A stretch of 64,000 nucleotides of DNA from Janthinobacterium agaricidamnosum (GCF_003667705.1 NZ_CP033019.1:5270001-5334000), one strand, 5' to 3'; positions 38,219 through 47,527 are shown, counted from the first letter of the stretch. Translations and numbers: made by a program. Notes: generated from the sequence alone by a model not told the origin.

Positions 38219-40263
38219 GCGGCCAGCGCAGCTTCTTTGCGCGCCTGTGCCGCTACTACCTGCTGTTTACCGCCGGTTTCGCCGCTTTCCTGCTGGCCCT
38301 GTCGGTGCTGGAACAGGAAGGCATGCCGCGCGCGTGGATCGGCTACCTGTTCATGCTCGTCACCATCACCCTGTACGCCACCATCGGCGTCATCAGCCGC
38401 ACCTCGAACGTCACCGAATACTATGTGGCGGGGCGCCGGGTGCCGGCCATGTTCAACGGCATGGCCACGGCCGCCGACTGGATTTCGGCCGCCAGCTTCA
38501 TCAGCCTGGCGGGCGGCCTGTACCTGAACGGCTTCGACGGCCTGGCCTTCATCATGGGCTGGACGGGCGGCTATTGCCTGGTGGCGCTATTGATCGCCCC
38601 CTACCTGCGCAAGTTCAGCCAATACACGATTCCCGATTTCCTCGCCGCGCGCTACGGCAGCGGCACCGACAAACGGGGCGCCAGCGTGCGCGTGGTGGCC
38701 GTGGCCGCCACCATCATCGTGTCGTTCACGTATGTCGTGGCGCAGATCTACGCCGTCGGCCTGATCGCCTCGCGCTTCACGGGCGTGGATTTTTCCGTCG
38801 GCATCTTCCTGGGCCTGGCCAGCATCCTCGTCTGCTCCTTTCTGGGCGGCATGCGCGCCATCACCTGGACGCAGGTGGCGCAGTACATCATCATCCTCGT
38901 CGCCTTTCTGATTCCCGCCATGTGGCTGTCGGTCAAGCATGCGGACAATCCCGTGCCGCAGATCGCCTATGGCAAGGTGCTGCCGCAACTAAGCGCGCGC
39001 GAACACGTGCTGGAAACGGACCCGAAAGAAAACGAAGTGCGGGCCATCTTCCGCCAGCGCGCGCAAAGCTACCAGGCGCGCATCGACGGCTTGCCCGGCT
39101 CCTGGGAGCAAGGCCGCCTGGCGGCCCAGCGCCAGCTCGACAGTTTGCGCCAGCGCAATACCTCGCTGTTCGACATCCGCAACGCGGAGCGCTACCTGAT
39201 CGCCTATCCGAAGAGCCCCGACGAGGCACGCGTGCTGTGGCAGGCGATGCAGGCGCAAAACCAGAAACGCGCCGAGCCGATCATTCCGCACGCGCAGCCG
39301 TTTCCCGCCGCCGACCGCGAGCAATCCGATATCAAGCGCAACAATTTCCTGGCCCTCGTGTTTTGCATGATGCTGGGCACGGCCGCCCTGCCCCACATCC
39401 TCATGCGATCGTACACCACGCCGTCCGTGCACGAAACGCGCGTCTCCGTGTTCTGGACCCTGTTCTTCATCCTGTTGATCTATCTCACGATTCCCGCGCT
39501 GGCCGTGCTGGTCAAGTACGATATTTACTCGGCACTGGTCGGCACGCAATACGCGAACCTGCCCACCTGGGTATCGTACTGGGCCAACGTGGACAAGCTC
39601 AGTCCCCTGATCAGCATCGTCGACGTCAACCGTGACGGCATCGTGCAACTGGCGGAAATTTCCATCGACGCCGACGTGCTGGTGCTGGCCACGCCCGAGA
39701 TCGCCGGCCTGCCCTACGTGATTTCCGGCCTGGTGGCGGCCGGCGGCCTGGCCGCCGCCCTGTCGACGGCCGATGGCTTGCTGCTGGCCATTTCCAACGC
39801 CCTGTCGCACGACGTCTATTACAAGGTGGTCGATCCCAGCGCCTCGACGCAAAAGCGCGTGACGATTTCCAAACTGCTGCTGCTGGCCGTGGCCTTCATC
39901 GCCGCCTATGCGGCCTCGCAAAAGCCGGCCGACATTTTGTCGCTGGTGGGCGTGGCCTTCTCCCTGGCCGCCTCGACCCTGTTCCCGCCGCTGGTGCTCG
40001 GTGTCTTCTGGCAACGCGCCAATTACCAGGGCGCGCTGGCCGGCATGCTGACGGGCTTTGGCGTCTGCCTGTACTACATGCTGCATACGAGCACCATGCT
40101 GGGCGGCAATGCCAGCGGACAATGGTTCCATATCGCACCGATTTCCGCCGGCATCTTCGGCGTGCCGGCCGGCCTGGCCGCCGCCGTGCTGGTCAGCTGG
40201 CTGACGCCGGCGCCGGGACGGCGCAGCAGGGGACTGGTCGAGCACATCCGGGCGCCGGAATGA
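38215..40263 (+). CDS. Sodium:solute symporter large subunit (VC_2705-like)
   Basis: This 682-residue secondary transporter of the SSS family has about 13 membrane helices. Family landmarks are VTEYYVAGRRVPAMFNGMATAADWISAASFISLAGGLY, GWTGGYCLVALLIAPYLRKFSQYTIPDFLAARYG, and GLVAAGGLAAALSTADGLLLAISNALSHD. Two unusual soluble parts are present: a ~130-residue hydrophilic, helical stretch at ~240-375, and a canonical EF-hand-like loop at 470-481 (D470, N472, D474, G475, E481). Acetate and other carboxylates are typical SSS substrates; the real one is unknown. It is coupled to the DUF4212 subunit and the two-component system. Confidence 0.92.
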   Translation: MSGQRSFFARLCRYYLLFTAGFAAFLLALSVLEQEGMPRAWIGYLFMLVTITLYATIGVISRTSNVTEYYVAGRRVPAMFNGMATAADWISAASFISLAGGLYLNGFDGLAFIMGWTGGYCLVALLIAPYLRKFSQYTIPDFLAARYGSGTDKRGASVRVVAVAATIIVSFTYVVAQIYAVGLIASRFTGVDFSVGIFLGLASILVCSFLGGMRAITWTQVAQYIIILVAFLIPAMWLSVKHADNPVPQIAYGKVLPQLSAREHVLETDPKENEVRAIFRQRAQSYQARIDGLPGSWEQGRLAAQRQLDSLRQRNTSLFDIRNAERYLIAYPKSPDEARVLWQAMQAQNQKRAEPIIPHAQPFPAADREQSDIKRNNFLALVFCMMLGTAALPHILMRSYTTPSVHETRVSVFWTLFFILLIYLTIPALAVLVKYDIYSALVGTQYANLPTWVSYWANVDKLSPLISIVDVNRDGIVQLAEISIDADVLVLATPEIAGLPYVISGLVAAGGLAAALSTADGLLLAISNALSHDVYYKVVDPSASTQKRVTISKLLLLAVAFIAAYAASQKPADILSLVGVAFSLAASTLFPPLVLGVFWQRANYQGALAGMLTGFGVCLYYMLHTSTMLGGNASGQWFHIAPISAGIFGVPAGLAAAVLVSWLTPAPGRRSRGLVEHIRAPE

Positions 40264-40372
40264 ATAGGCAGGCCGGCCCGCCAGATCAATTCCCCTTGCG
40301 GCATAGGGAAAAGACAGCGCCCCGCTAAAAAAGGAGTAGGCTGGAGGGCCGTTTTACTTACGAGGAGATCCC

Positions 40373-41599
40373 ATGCCGTCTGGAAAAATTCTTGTTGCCC
40401 AGGGAGGCGGCCCCACCGCCGTCATCAACCAGTCGCTGGTGGGCGTGGTGCTCGAATCGCGGCGTTTTCAGCACGTCACGCGCGTGTATGGCGCCCTGCA
40501 TGGCGTGCGCGGCATCATCAATGAAGAGTTCGTCGATCTGACGCAGGAAACCAGCCACAACCTGGAACTGGTGGCGGCCACACCGTCCTCGGCGCTCGGT
40601 TCCACGCGCGACAAGCCCGACATCGCCTACTGCCAGCAAATCTTCGAAGTGCTGCGCGCGCACGAAATCGAACACTTCTTTTACATCGGCGGCAACGACT
40701 CGTCCGACACGGTGCGCATCGTCAGCGAGGAAGCGCACAAGGCCGGCTATCCGCTGCGCTGCATCCACATCCCGAAAACCATCGACAACGACCTGGTGGG
40801 CAGCGACCACACGCCCGGCTTTCCCTCGGCCGCGCGCTTCGTCGCGCAAGCGTTCGCCGGTGCCAACCTCGACAACGCGGCCTTGCCCGGCGTGTACGTG
40901 GGCGTGGTGATGGGCCGCCATGCGGGCTTTCTGACGGCCGCCTCGGCGCTGGGCAAGAAGTTCCCCGACGATGGCCCGCACCTGATCTACCTGCCCGAGC
41001 GCGTCTTCGTGCTGGAGCAATTCCTTGCCGACGTGAAGGCCACCTATGAAAAGTATGGCCGTTGCGTGATCGCCGTGTCGGAAGGCATCCACGATGCATC
41101 GGGCGAGCCGATCGCCAGCCTGCTGGCCAGGCAGGTGGGCAATGAGGTGGAACGCGATGCGCACGGCAATGTGCAATTGTCGGGCACGGGCGCGCTGGCC
41201 GACCTGCTGTGCGACGAAATCAAGGCCAAGCTCGGCATCAAGCGCGTGCGCGGCGATACCTTCGGCTATCTGCAACGCTCCTTCATCGGCTGCGTTTCCG
41301 ACGTCGACCAGCGCGAAGCCCGCGAAGTGGGCGAGAAGGCCGTGCAGTTCGCCATGTGGGGCGACCGCGACGGCTCCGTCGCCATCAAGCGCACGGGCTT
41401 TTATTCCGTCGACTACGAACTGCTGCCGCTGACCGAGGTCGCGGGCAAGACGCGCACCATGGAAGACGAGTTCATCAGCGCCAGCGGCACGGACGTGACC
41501 GATGCTTTCCGCCTGTATCTGCGTCCGCTGCTGGGCTCGGGCATGCCCGATGCGTTCCGCCTGCGGGCGGCCAAGGTGGCGAAGGTCCTGAAACCTTAA
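40373..41599 (+). CDS. 6-phosphofructokinase, probably pyrophosphate-dependent
   Basis: This 408-residue enzyme phosphorylates fructose-6-phosphate. It has QGGGPTAVINQSL, the phosphoryl-donor loop IGGNDSSDT, and PKTIDND. In ATP-dependent enzymes the last motif usually reads PGTIDND; Lys there, with Asn-Asp in the donor loop, points to PPi use. VVMGRHAGFLTAA and CVIAVSEGI are also present. GAGGAG precedes ATG 40373. It would supply FBP to the aldolase encoded at 17-18 kb, and the reaction could run in reverse because PPi-PFKs are near equilibrium. It stands alone after the symporter operon. Confidence 0.92.
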   Translation: MPSGKILVAQGGGPTAVINQSLVGVVLESRRFQHVTRVYGALHGVRGIINEEFVDLTQETSHNLELVAATPSSALGSTRDKPDIAYCQQIFEVLRAHEIEHFFYIGGNDSSDTVRIVSEEAHKAGYPLRCIHIPKTIDNDLVGSDHTPGFPSAARFVAQAFAGANLDNAALPGVYVGVVMGRHAGFLTAASALGKKFPDDGPHLIYLPERVFVLEQFLADVKATYEKYGRCVIAVSEGIHDASGEPIASLLARQVGNEVERDAHGNVQLSGTGALADLLCDEIKAKLGIKRVRGDTFGYLQRSFIGCVSDVDQREAREVGEKAVQFAMWGDRDGSVAIKRTGFYSVDYELLPLTEVAGKTRTMEDEFISASGTDVTDAFRLYLRPLLGSGMPDAFRLRAAKVAKVLKP

Positions 41600-41731
41600 A
41601 CACCTGACCAAACCTACTGCGCGTCGCGCGTCGCGGCCTGCGATGCTCACTGCCTCGGCGGCCCCGTGCCCAGCACAGCTGCGCGTCTCGGTCACGACTC
41701 ACATCCGCTCGCTACGGTTTTGTTAGGTGTT
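41599..41731. repeat. 133-bp intergenic element with imperfect terminal inverted repeats
   Basis: 15-bp ends at 41599-41613 and 41717-41731 are inverted with 13 matches, each carrying AACACCT. Inner parts CCTACTGCGCG and CGCTCGCTACGG also partly pair. The ends coincide with the stop codons of the phosphofructokinase (41597-41599) and IclR (41723-41725) genes, so it fills the whole convergent gap. It carries no ORF. It may be a non-coding miniature element or a large hairpin terminator. Confidence 0.65.
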
Positions 41732-42580
41732 GTGAACCGTTTCTGCCAGCAGCAGCGGCCGCAGCTTGACGGCCGCTTCTTTTAACTGCGGCACGTGCTG
41801 CATCAACTGCTCCACGGACTTTCTCGCCACGGGCGCGTGGCAGGCGACGGCCGCCACGATGCGCCCGTCGGCCGCGCAGATGGGCACGGCCACGGCCACC
41901 ATGCCGTGCACGAATTCCTCGTCGTCGATGCCGATGCCCAGCCGCGCGATGCGCACGATCTCGCGCTCGAGCAGCACGGGATCCGTGATGCTTTTCGGCG
42001 TGCGCGCCTCCAGGGTCAGCATGGCCAGCAATTCGCGCCGCTCCAGCAAACTCATGTACGCCAAGAACAGCTTGCCGCTGGCCGTGCAATGCATGGGCGC
42101 GCGCGTGCCCAGCACCAGGTGCAGGCGCAGCGGTTCCTGCGTTTCCACGCGGTCCACGTAGACGACGGCATTGCCCTCGGGAATGGCCAGATTGCACGTC
42201 TCGCCCGTGGCCGCCACCAGGCTGCCCAGGATGCTGCGGCTCACGCGGATCAGGGCATTGTTGCGCAAGGTCGCCAGCGCCAGGTTGGTCGAAGCGGCAC
42301 CCGGTACATAGCCACGCCCCACGGGCGTGCGCAGCACATAGCCATGTTGCTCCAGGGTATCGAGCAGGCGCATCATGCTGGCCTTGGGCACCTGCATGCG
42401 CGCCGCCAGCTGCGACAGGGTCAGGGGCTGGCTGGCGCTGGCCAGGTGCTCGATCAGGCGCAGCACGCGCAAGCCGCGCGCCTCGTCGCCATGGCTGGCC
42501 GCCGCGCCGGCCCCAACCGCTCCACCCGCCGGGCTATCTTCTTCGGCCTCGGCCTGCCGTTTTTGAAACGCATCATGCAT
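41723..42580 (-). CDS. IclR family transcriptional regulator
   Basis: This 285-residue protein has a winged HTH (residues ~36-100: GLRVLRLIEHLASASQPLTLSQLAARMQVPKASMMRLLDTLEQHGYV) and a C-terminal IclR effector domain (ATGETCNLAIPEGNAVVYVDRVETQ, CTASGKLFLAYM, GIGIDDEEFVHGMVAVAVPI). ATG 42580 follows GAGAGGTG by 8 nt. It is divergent from the GMC oxidoreductase gene, with a 17-bp palindrome at 42647-42663 that is the probable operator. The ligand is unknown, likely an alcohol or acid substrate of the neighbouring enzyme. Confidence 0.93.
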   Translation of the reverse strand: MHDAFQKRQAEAEEDSPAGGAVGAGAAASHGDEARGLRVLRLIEHLASASQPLTLSQLAARMQVPKASMMRLLDTLEQHGYVLRTPVGRGYVPGAASTNLALATLRNNALIRVSRSILGSLVAATGETCNLAIPEGNAVVYVDRVETQEPLRLHLVLGTRAPMHCTASGKLFLAYMSLLERRELLAMLTLEARTPKSITDPVLLEREIVRIARLGIGIDDEEFVHGMVAVAVPICAADGRIVAAVACHAPVARKSVEQLMQHVPQLKEAAVKLRPLLLAETVHNT

Positions 42581-42646
42581 GTTCTGTTTCACCTCTCGCG
42601 TATGCGGCGGTTTCCGCTTGTCCCGGTGCTGCACGTCTTTTATAAA

Positions 42647-42663
42647 TGGAACCAGACGTTCCA
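42647..42663. promoter_or_regulatory. Probable IclR-family operator (TGGAAC-N5-GTTCCA)
   Basis: Perfect inverted repeat TGGAAC/GTTCCA with a 5-bp spacer, located 67 bp from the IclR start and 81 bp from the GMC start. The half-site is of the GGAAC type recognised by IclR-family proteins. It is centrally placed to control both genes. Confidence 0.75.
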
Positions 42664-42743
42664 AAAATAATCAATAAAGACCAGTGTATCGCAAAAAACG
42701 CCCGCCGAGGCAAGCTGATACCGCAACGCAGGAGACAAGCACC

Positions 42744-44360
42744 ATGTTGCAAACACACTACGATTACATCGTTGTCGGCGCCGGTTCCGCCGGCTGCGTG
42801 CTGGCCAACCGCCTGTCGCACGACAGCAACAACCGGGTATTGCTGCTGGAAGCTGGCGGCAAGGACAACAATCCCTGGATACACGTGCCGGTCGGCTATT
42901 TCAAGACCATGCACGACCCGAAGCTGGACTGGTGCTACCGTACGGAAGCGGACGCCGGCATCGCCGGGCGCCAGTTGCAATGGCCACGCGGCAAGGTCCT
43001 GGGCGGCTCCAGCTCGCTCAACGGCTTGCTGTACGTGCGCGGACAGAAAGAGGATTACGACCGCTGGGCCGAACTGGGCAACGCAGGCTGGAGCTATGCC
43101 GAGGTGCTGCCCTATTTTAAAAAATCGGAAGACCAGGAACGCGGCGCCAGCGACTACCACGGCGTGGGCGGCCCGTTAAAGGTGTCGGACCTGCGGCTGC
43201 GCCGCCCCATCGCCGAGCACTTCATCGCCGGCGCCACGGAAAGCGGCATCCCCTTCAATGCCGATTACAACGGCGCCACGCAGGAAGGCGTCGGCTACTT
43301 CCAGCAGACGGCCAGCAAGGGCTTGCGCTGGAGCACGGCCAAAGCCTTTTTGCGGCCTGCCCGCAAGCGCGCCAATCTGCGCGTGGAAGTGCGCGCGCAA
43401 ATCACGCGCGTGCTGTTCGAGGGCAAGCGCGCCGTCGGCATCGAGTTCCGGCAGGATGGCCAGCTGCGCCAGGCGCGCGCCAGCGGCGAAGTGATTTTAT
43501 GCGCGGGCGCCATCGGCTCGCCGCAAATCCTGCAATGCTCGGGCGTCGGGCCACGCACGCTGCTCGAGCAAGTGGGCGTGCCGCTCGTGCACGACTTGCC
43601 CGGCGTGGGACAGAACCTGCAAGACCATCTGCAAATCCGCCTCGTCTTCAAGACGCGGCTGAAAACCCTGAACGATGAAGTCAACAGCCTGTGGGGCAAG
43701 CTGTGGGTGGGCATGCAATATGTGTTTTCCCGCTCCGGCCCCCTCACTCTGGCAGCCAGCCAGGTGACGGTATTTACCCGCTCCTCGCCCGAAGTGGAGC
43801 GGCCCGACATTCAGTTCCACATGCAGCCGCTGAGCGCCGACAAGCCGGGCGAAGGCGCCCATCCGTTTTCCGCGTTTACGTCGTCCGTGTGCCAGCTGCG
43901 TCCGCACAGCCGCGGCCACGTGTCGATCAAGTCCGCCGATCCCCTCGCCTATCCGGGCATCTACCCGAACTACCTGTCCGACCCGCGCGACCAGCGGACG
44001 GCGATTGCCGCCCTGCGCGTGGCCCGAAAAATCGCCGCCGCGCCGTCGCTGGCGCCGCACATCATTTCAGAGTTCGTGCCCGGCCCGCAGTTCGAGACGG
44101 ATGCGCAGCTGCTGGACGCGGCACGGCGTTTCAGCCAGTCGATCTATCACCCGAGCGGCACCTGCAAGATGGGCCACGACGCCATGGCCGTCGTCGACGA
44201 GCGCCTGCGCGTGCACGGCATGCAGAATTTGCGCGTGGTCGATGCGTCGATCATGCCGGAAATCGTCTCGGGCAATACGAACGCGCCCACCATCATGATC
44301 GCCGAAAAAGCGGCCGACATGATCCTGGCGGACGCCGTGCGGCTGCCGCAGGCGGCCTGA
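42744..44360 (+). CDS. GMC family FAD-dependent oxidoreductase
   Basis: This 538-residue flavoprotein alcohol dehydrogenase/oxidase has the FAD Rossmann motif [28 protein letters not shown] signature 1 ([21 protein letters not shown]), signature 2 ([16 protein letters not shown]), and the C-terminal catalytic His region HPSGTCKMG with [28 protein letters not shown]. It resembles choline dehydrogenase-like enzymes; the actual alcohol is unknown. AGGAGAC precedes ATG 42744. It is divergent from IclR and 118 bp upstream of an MFS transporter. Confidence 0.93.
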   Translation: MLQTHYDYIVVGAGSAGCVLANRLSHDSNNRVLLLEAGGKDNNPWIHVPVGYFKTMHDPKLDWCYRTEADAGIAGRQLQWPRGKVLGGSSSLNGLLYVRGQKEDYDRWAELGNAGWSYAEVLPYFKKSEDQERGASDYHGVGGPLKVSDLRLRRPIAEHFIAGATESGIPFNADYNGATQEGVGYFQQTASKGLRWSTAKAFLRPARKRANLRVEVRAQITRVLFEGKRAVGIEFRQDGQLRQARASGEVILCAGAIGSPQILQCSGVGPRTLLEQVGVPLVHDLPGVGQNLQDHLQIRLVFKTRLKTLNDEVNSLWGKLWVGMQYVFSRSGPLTLAASQVTVFTRSSPEVERPDIQFHMQPLSADKPGEGAHPFSAFTSSVCQLRPHSRGHVSIKSADPLAYPGIYPNYLSDPRDQRTAIAALRVARKIAAAPSLAPHIISEFVPGPQFETDAQLLDAARRFSQSIYHPSGTCKMGHDAMAVVDERLRVHGMQNLRVVDASIMPEIVSGNTNAPTIMIAEKAADMILADAVRLPQAA

Positions 44361-44478
44361 CCCACCCATTCCATTCCCGGCAAGGAGGATGTCAGCGGCG
44401 GGCAGGCGGCCCCGCCTCCAATGACCCGGCGACAAGCCAGGCATCAAACACATAATCGATATCGATTGGAGACTAGAT

Positions 44479-45810
44479 ATGGACAACAATCCCAGCAATC
44501 CGAAAAAAGCCCAAGAGCTGCGGAAAGTCGTGATGGCCAGCGTGATCGGCGCCACCATCGAATGGTACGACTTCTTTTTATACGGCGTCGTGGCCGGCAT
44601 CGTATTCAGCAAACTGTATTTCCCGGGCGGCGATCCGCTCGTCTCGACCATGCTGGCCTACGGCACCTTCGCCGTGGGCTTTCTGTCCCGTCCCATCGGC
44701 GGCGTGATCTTCGGCCACTTCGGCGACAAGATCGGCCGCAAGAGCATGCTGGTCATGACCCTGATGATCATGGGCATCTCCACTTTCCTGATCGGCGTGC
44801 TGCCCACCTATGACTACATCGGCTACTGGGCGCCGGGCCTGCTGCTGTTCCTGCGCGTGCTGCAAGGCATCGGCCTCGGCGGCGAATGGGGCGGCGCCGT
44901 GCTGATGGCGTACGAATATGCGCCCCCAAAAGAGCGCGGCTTCTACGCCAGCCTGCCGCAGATCGGCCTGGCCATCGGCCTGTGCCTCGCCTCCGGCGTG
45001 GTGGCCATCCTGTCGTACAGCTTGAGCGACGCGCAATTCCTGTCCTGGGGCTGGCGCGTCGCCTTCATCCTGTCGGCCGCCCTCGTCTTCATCGGCATGT
45101 GGATACGCCTGAACGTGATGGAAACGCCCGAGTTCCAGGCCGTCAAGGAAAAGAACGCGGAGACGCAGATTCCATTTTTCGACCTGCTGAAGCGCTATCC
45201 GGGCAATGTATTAAAAGGCATGGGCGCGCGCTATATCGACGGCGTGTTCTTCAATATCTTCGGCGTGTTTTCCATCACCTATCTGACCAACACCATCAAG
45301 ATAGACCGCACGGAAGCGCTGATGGGCGTGATGGCGTCGGCCGTCGTGATGTGCTTCTGCATCCCCTTCTTCGGCCGCCTGTCGGACCGCATCGGCCGCA
45401 GCAAGGTGTTTTTCTGGGGCTCCCTGATCACGGGCGTGTCGGCCATCCCCGCCTTCTGGATCATGCTGCACCACGCCGGCAATCCGCTGCTGCTGTGGTG
45501 TTCCGTGATCATCCCGCTGGGCGTGCTGTATTCGGCCGTGTACGGCCCGGAGGCGGCCCTCTTCTGCGACCTGTTCGACGCCAGGGTGCGCTACACGGGC
45601 ATCTCCTTCGTGTACCAGTTCTCCGGCATCTTCGCCAGCGGCCTGACGCCCATCATCGCCACCTACCTGCTCAAGACGGGCAATGGCGAGCCGTGGCACA
45701 TCGTCGGCTACATCCTGTTCGCCTCCCTCGTCTCGGCCGTCAGCGTGGCCATGATCGGCAGGGGCGGCTCGCAGCCGGATGGCCGCATGAAGCCGGCGCA
45801 CGCAAGGTAA
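44479..45810 (+). CDS. MFS transporter, metabolite:H+ symporter (MHS) type
   Basis: This 443-residue membrane protein has about 12 helices. MHS-subfamily motifs are SVIGATIEWYDFFLYG in TM1, GHFGDKIGRKSML between TM2 and TM3, and LRVLQGIGLGGEWGGAVLMAYEYAPPKERGFYAS. Members import carboxylates, betaine-like solutes or aromatic acids. GGAG lies 8 nt before ATG 44479, and a 12-bp palindrome ATCGATATCGAT (44455-44466) sits just upstream. With the GMC oxidoreductase and IclR regulator it probably forms an uptake and oxidation unit. Confidence 0.92.
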   Translation: MDNNPSNPKKAQELRKVVMASVIGATIEWYDFFLYGVVAGIVFSKLYFPGGDPLVSTMLAYGTFAVGFLSRPIGGVIFGHFGDKIGRKSMLVMTLMIMGISTFLIGVLPTYDYIGYWAPGLLLFLRVLQGIGLGGEWGGAVLMAYEYAPPKERGFYASLPQIGLAIGLCLASGVVAILSYSLSDAQFLSWGWRVAFILSAALVFIGMWIRLNVMETPEFQAVKEKNAETQIPFFDLLKRYPGNVLKGMGARYIDGVFFNIFGVFSITYLTNTIKIDRTEALMGVMASAVVMCFCIPFFGRLSDRIGRSKVFFWGSLITGVSAIPAFWIMLHHAGNPLLLWCSVIIPLGVLYSAVYGPEAALFCDLFDARVRYTGISFVYQFSGIFASGLTPIIATYLLKTGNGEPWHIVGYILFASLVSAVSVAMIGRGGSQPDGRMKPAHAR

Positions 45811-45825
45811 GCTGGCAACAGGCGT

Positions 45826-45857
45826 AAAAAAGCAGGCTCTCGAAGAGGCCTGCTTTT
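45826..45857. terminator. Intrinsic terminator after the MFS gene
   Basis: Stem AAGCAGGC / GCCTGCTT extended by TCT/AGA around CGA, with a one-base bulge, A-run before and TTTT after. Confidence 0.85.
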
Positions 45858-46145
45858 CTGCATTGCCGTCTCAAAATAATCATGCACGCCACCACATTTA
45901 CTGCAAGTCAATTCCCCATAACATATATTCACTCAAAAAACTTTCTTATTTTCACAGAAAGGATTTTTTATAAAAATAAGTCCATTTGACATTCATCAAA
46001 CCACCAGCACCAGCAGGACCTACCATAACCTTCCGAATTTAATAACGCATGCCCCGGCAAAAAATAGACATTTCAGGCTCCCTGCCAATTAAAAATAATC
46101 ATACGTAATTTTCTGGCGCAGAAAATAATTTAATAAGGAGAGATA
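45858..46145. other. AT-rich intergenic region before the wall-hydrolase pair
   Basis: About 290 bp of visibly AT-rich sequence in an otherwise GC-rich window. It contains several A/T runs and a TTGACA-like hexamer at 45986-45991 without a convincing -10 partner. No ORF, inverted repeat pair or integrase site was found. It ends with AAGGAG (46135-46140), the ribosome site of the next gene. It probably contains that gene's promoter. Confidence 0.6.
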
Positions 46146-46964
46146 ATGAAAAAATGTCTATTGAAAATCAATAGCAGTGGCAGCGATGTTGTGGCCCTGC
46201 AATTGGCTCTGGCAGAACGGGGGTTCAATCCCGGTGCGCAAGATGGCATGTTCGGGCAAGCAACGGCCGCCGCCGTGGTCGCCTTCCAGGAAAGCGAAGG
46301 CTTGCTCATTGATGGCGAAGCTGGCCCCCGTACCTTGTCATTGCTTGACCTGTGCGACAACGATGACTTGCCTGACGTCAGGACACAAGTTTCGGTGCAA
46401 GTGGTGAGCCAGATGTTTCCCGATACGCGCATCGATAACATCAAGCGCTATCTGCCGCCTGTACTCGATGCATTGGGCAATCATGGCCTGGGAGACAAAA
46501 TCATGGTATTGGCCGCGTTAGCCACAATCCGGGCAGAAACAGAGGCATTCCTGCCTGTCGATGAAGGCATTTCCAGATACAACACCTCTCCCTCTTCCAG
46601 ACGGCCCTACGATTTGTATGACTATAAAAAGAGTCTGGGTAATCAGGGGCCTCCCGACGGGGACCGCTTTCATGGCCGTGGCTTCATCCAACTAACAGGT
46701 CGCGACAATTATGCGCGCTATGGAACGCGTTTGACACCATCACAAGATTTATTGAATGCCCCCGAGCGTGCGAATATGCCTGAATGTGCGGCCAATATTC
46801 TGGCGCTTTTTCTCTCGGATAAAAAAATAGAAATAAAACAAGCATTATTGCAACACAATTTTATTTTAGCCAGAAAGCAGGTTAATAACGGCAGCAATGG
46901 CCTGGAACGCTTTACGTCCGCATATTTAGTCGGAGAAAAACTTATCAATAACGGATTCCAATAA
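46146..46964 (+). CDS. Peptidoglycan-binding and GH19 chitinase/lysozyme-like protein
   Basis: This 272-residue protein has an N-terminal PG-binding-1 domain (~5-65: GSDVVALQLALAERGFNPG, DGMFGQATAAAVVAFQ, DGEAGPRTLSLL) and a GH19-type lytic domain (~80-270). The catalytic Glu is likely in ATIRAETEAF (HETGGF position), and the hallmark FHGRGFIQLTGRDNYARYG follows. No signal peptide is seen, as in phage endolysins and some secreted effectors. Start ATG 46146 has AAGGAG five nt upstream. Base composition and codon use are more AT-rich than the neighbours, most strikingly in the last ~150 bp. It probably acts with the next gene. Confidence 0.88.
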   Translation: MKKCLLKINSSGSDVVALQLALAERGFNPGAQDGMFGQATAAAVVAFQESEGLLIDGEAGPRTLSLLDLCDNDDLPDVRTQVSVQVVSQMFPDTRIDNIKRYLPPVLDALGNHGLGDKIMVLAALATIRAETEAFLPVDEGISRYNTSPSSRRPYDLYDYKKSLGNQGPPDGDRFHGRGFIQLTGRDNYARYGTRLTPSQDLLNAPERANMPECAANILALFLSDKKIEIKQALLQHNFILARKQVNNGSNGLERFTSAYLVGEKLINNGFQ

Positions 46965-47005
46965 CGAACAAGCGCTGGTATGCAATTTCACGAAAGGACG
47001 GGATC

Positions 47006-47527
47006 ATGAACACAAGCATAGAAAAACTCATTTTTCTTGCGCGTAAAGAAAAAGGAGTGCGCGAAGGCCCCATCAATAACACCGGACAGCGGATCGAAGA
47101 GTTTCAGTCAGCGACTTGGATGATGCCGGGTGCCTGGCCTTGGTGTGCAGCCTTTACAGCCTGGCTCATGCGCGAATGGCTGCACGAAGAAAGCGTGCGT
47201 GACGCGTTGGGCATCGATTCCGTCAACGCTGCCGAAAAGTGGCGCTGCCGCGACGCCAGTGCATTTGGCTGGGAAAAGTGGGCGGCACAGAAAAACATCG
47301 AGCTATTACCAGAAACAGAAGCCGCCAGGGCCGGCGACTTCGTTGTCTACGACTTTTCACATATTGGCTTGGTCATCAAGGATCAACCTTCTCAAGCTGG
47401 TGCGATCATGACAATTGAAGGCAATACCAACGGCAAAGGTGAGCGCGACAGCAATAGCGGGGATGGCGTATGGGAAAAAACACGCGCGCGGTCGCTGACA
47501 AAATCGTACATCCGCCTGTTTGCGTAA
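47006..47527 (+). CDS. CHAP-like cell-wall amidase/peptidase
   Basis: This 173-residue protein looks like a CHAP/NlpC-type cysteine hydrolase: GPINNTGQRIEEF, PWCAAFTAWLM (catalytic Cys in WC), ARAGDFVVYDFSHIGLVIKD (catalytic His), and IEGNTNGKG (third position Asn/Glu). Such domains cut peptide or amide bonds in peptidoglycan. No signal peptide is present. It starts 41 bp after the GH19-like gene and is followed by a strong terminator, so the two form a compact two-gene unit. Confidence 0.82.
   Translation: MNTSIEKLIFLARKEKGVREGPINNTGQRIEEFQSATWMMPGAWPWCAAFTAWLMREWLHEESVRDALGIDSVNAAEKWRCRDASAFGWEKWAAQKNIELLPETEAARAGDFVVYDFSHIGLVIKDQPSQAGAIMTIEGNTNGKGERDSNSGDGVWEKTRARSLTKSYIRLFA

Noticed and set aside
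38989..40245. A ~420-codon minus-strand frame opposite the symporter
   Set aside because: Shadow of a codon-biased gene; repetitive Gln/Gly/His composition and no motifs.
44385..44425. AAGGAGG followed by ATG and an 11-codon ORF before the MFS gene
   Set aside because: The ATG touches the Shine-Dalgarno sequence with no spacer, so initiation is implausible, and the ORF is too short to judge.
44455..44466. ATCGATATCGAT palindrome as an operator
   Set aside because: A 12-bp alternating palindrome is easily found by chance, and it lacks a second copy near the IclR site. It is mentioned only under the MFS gene.
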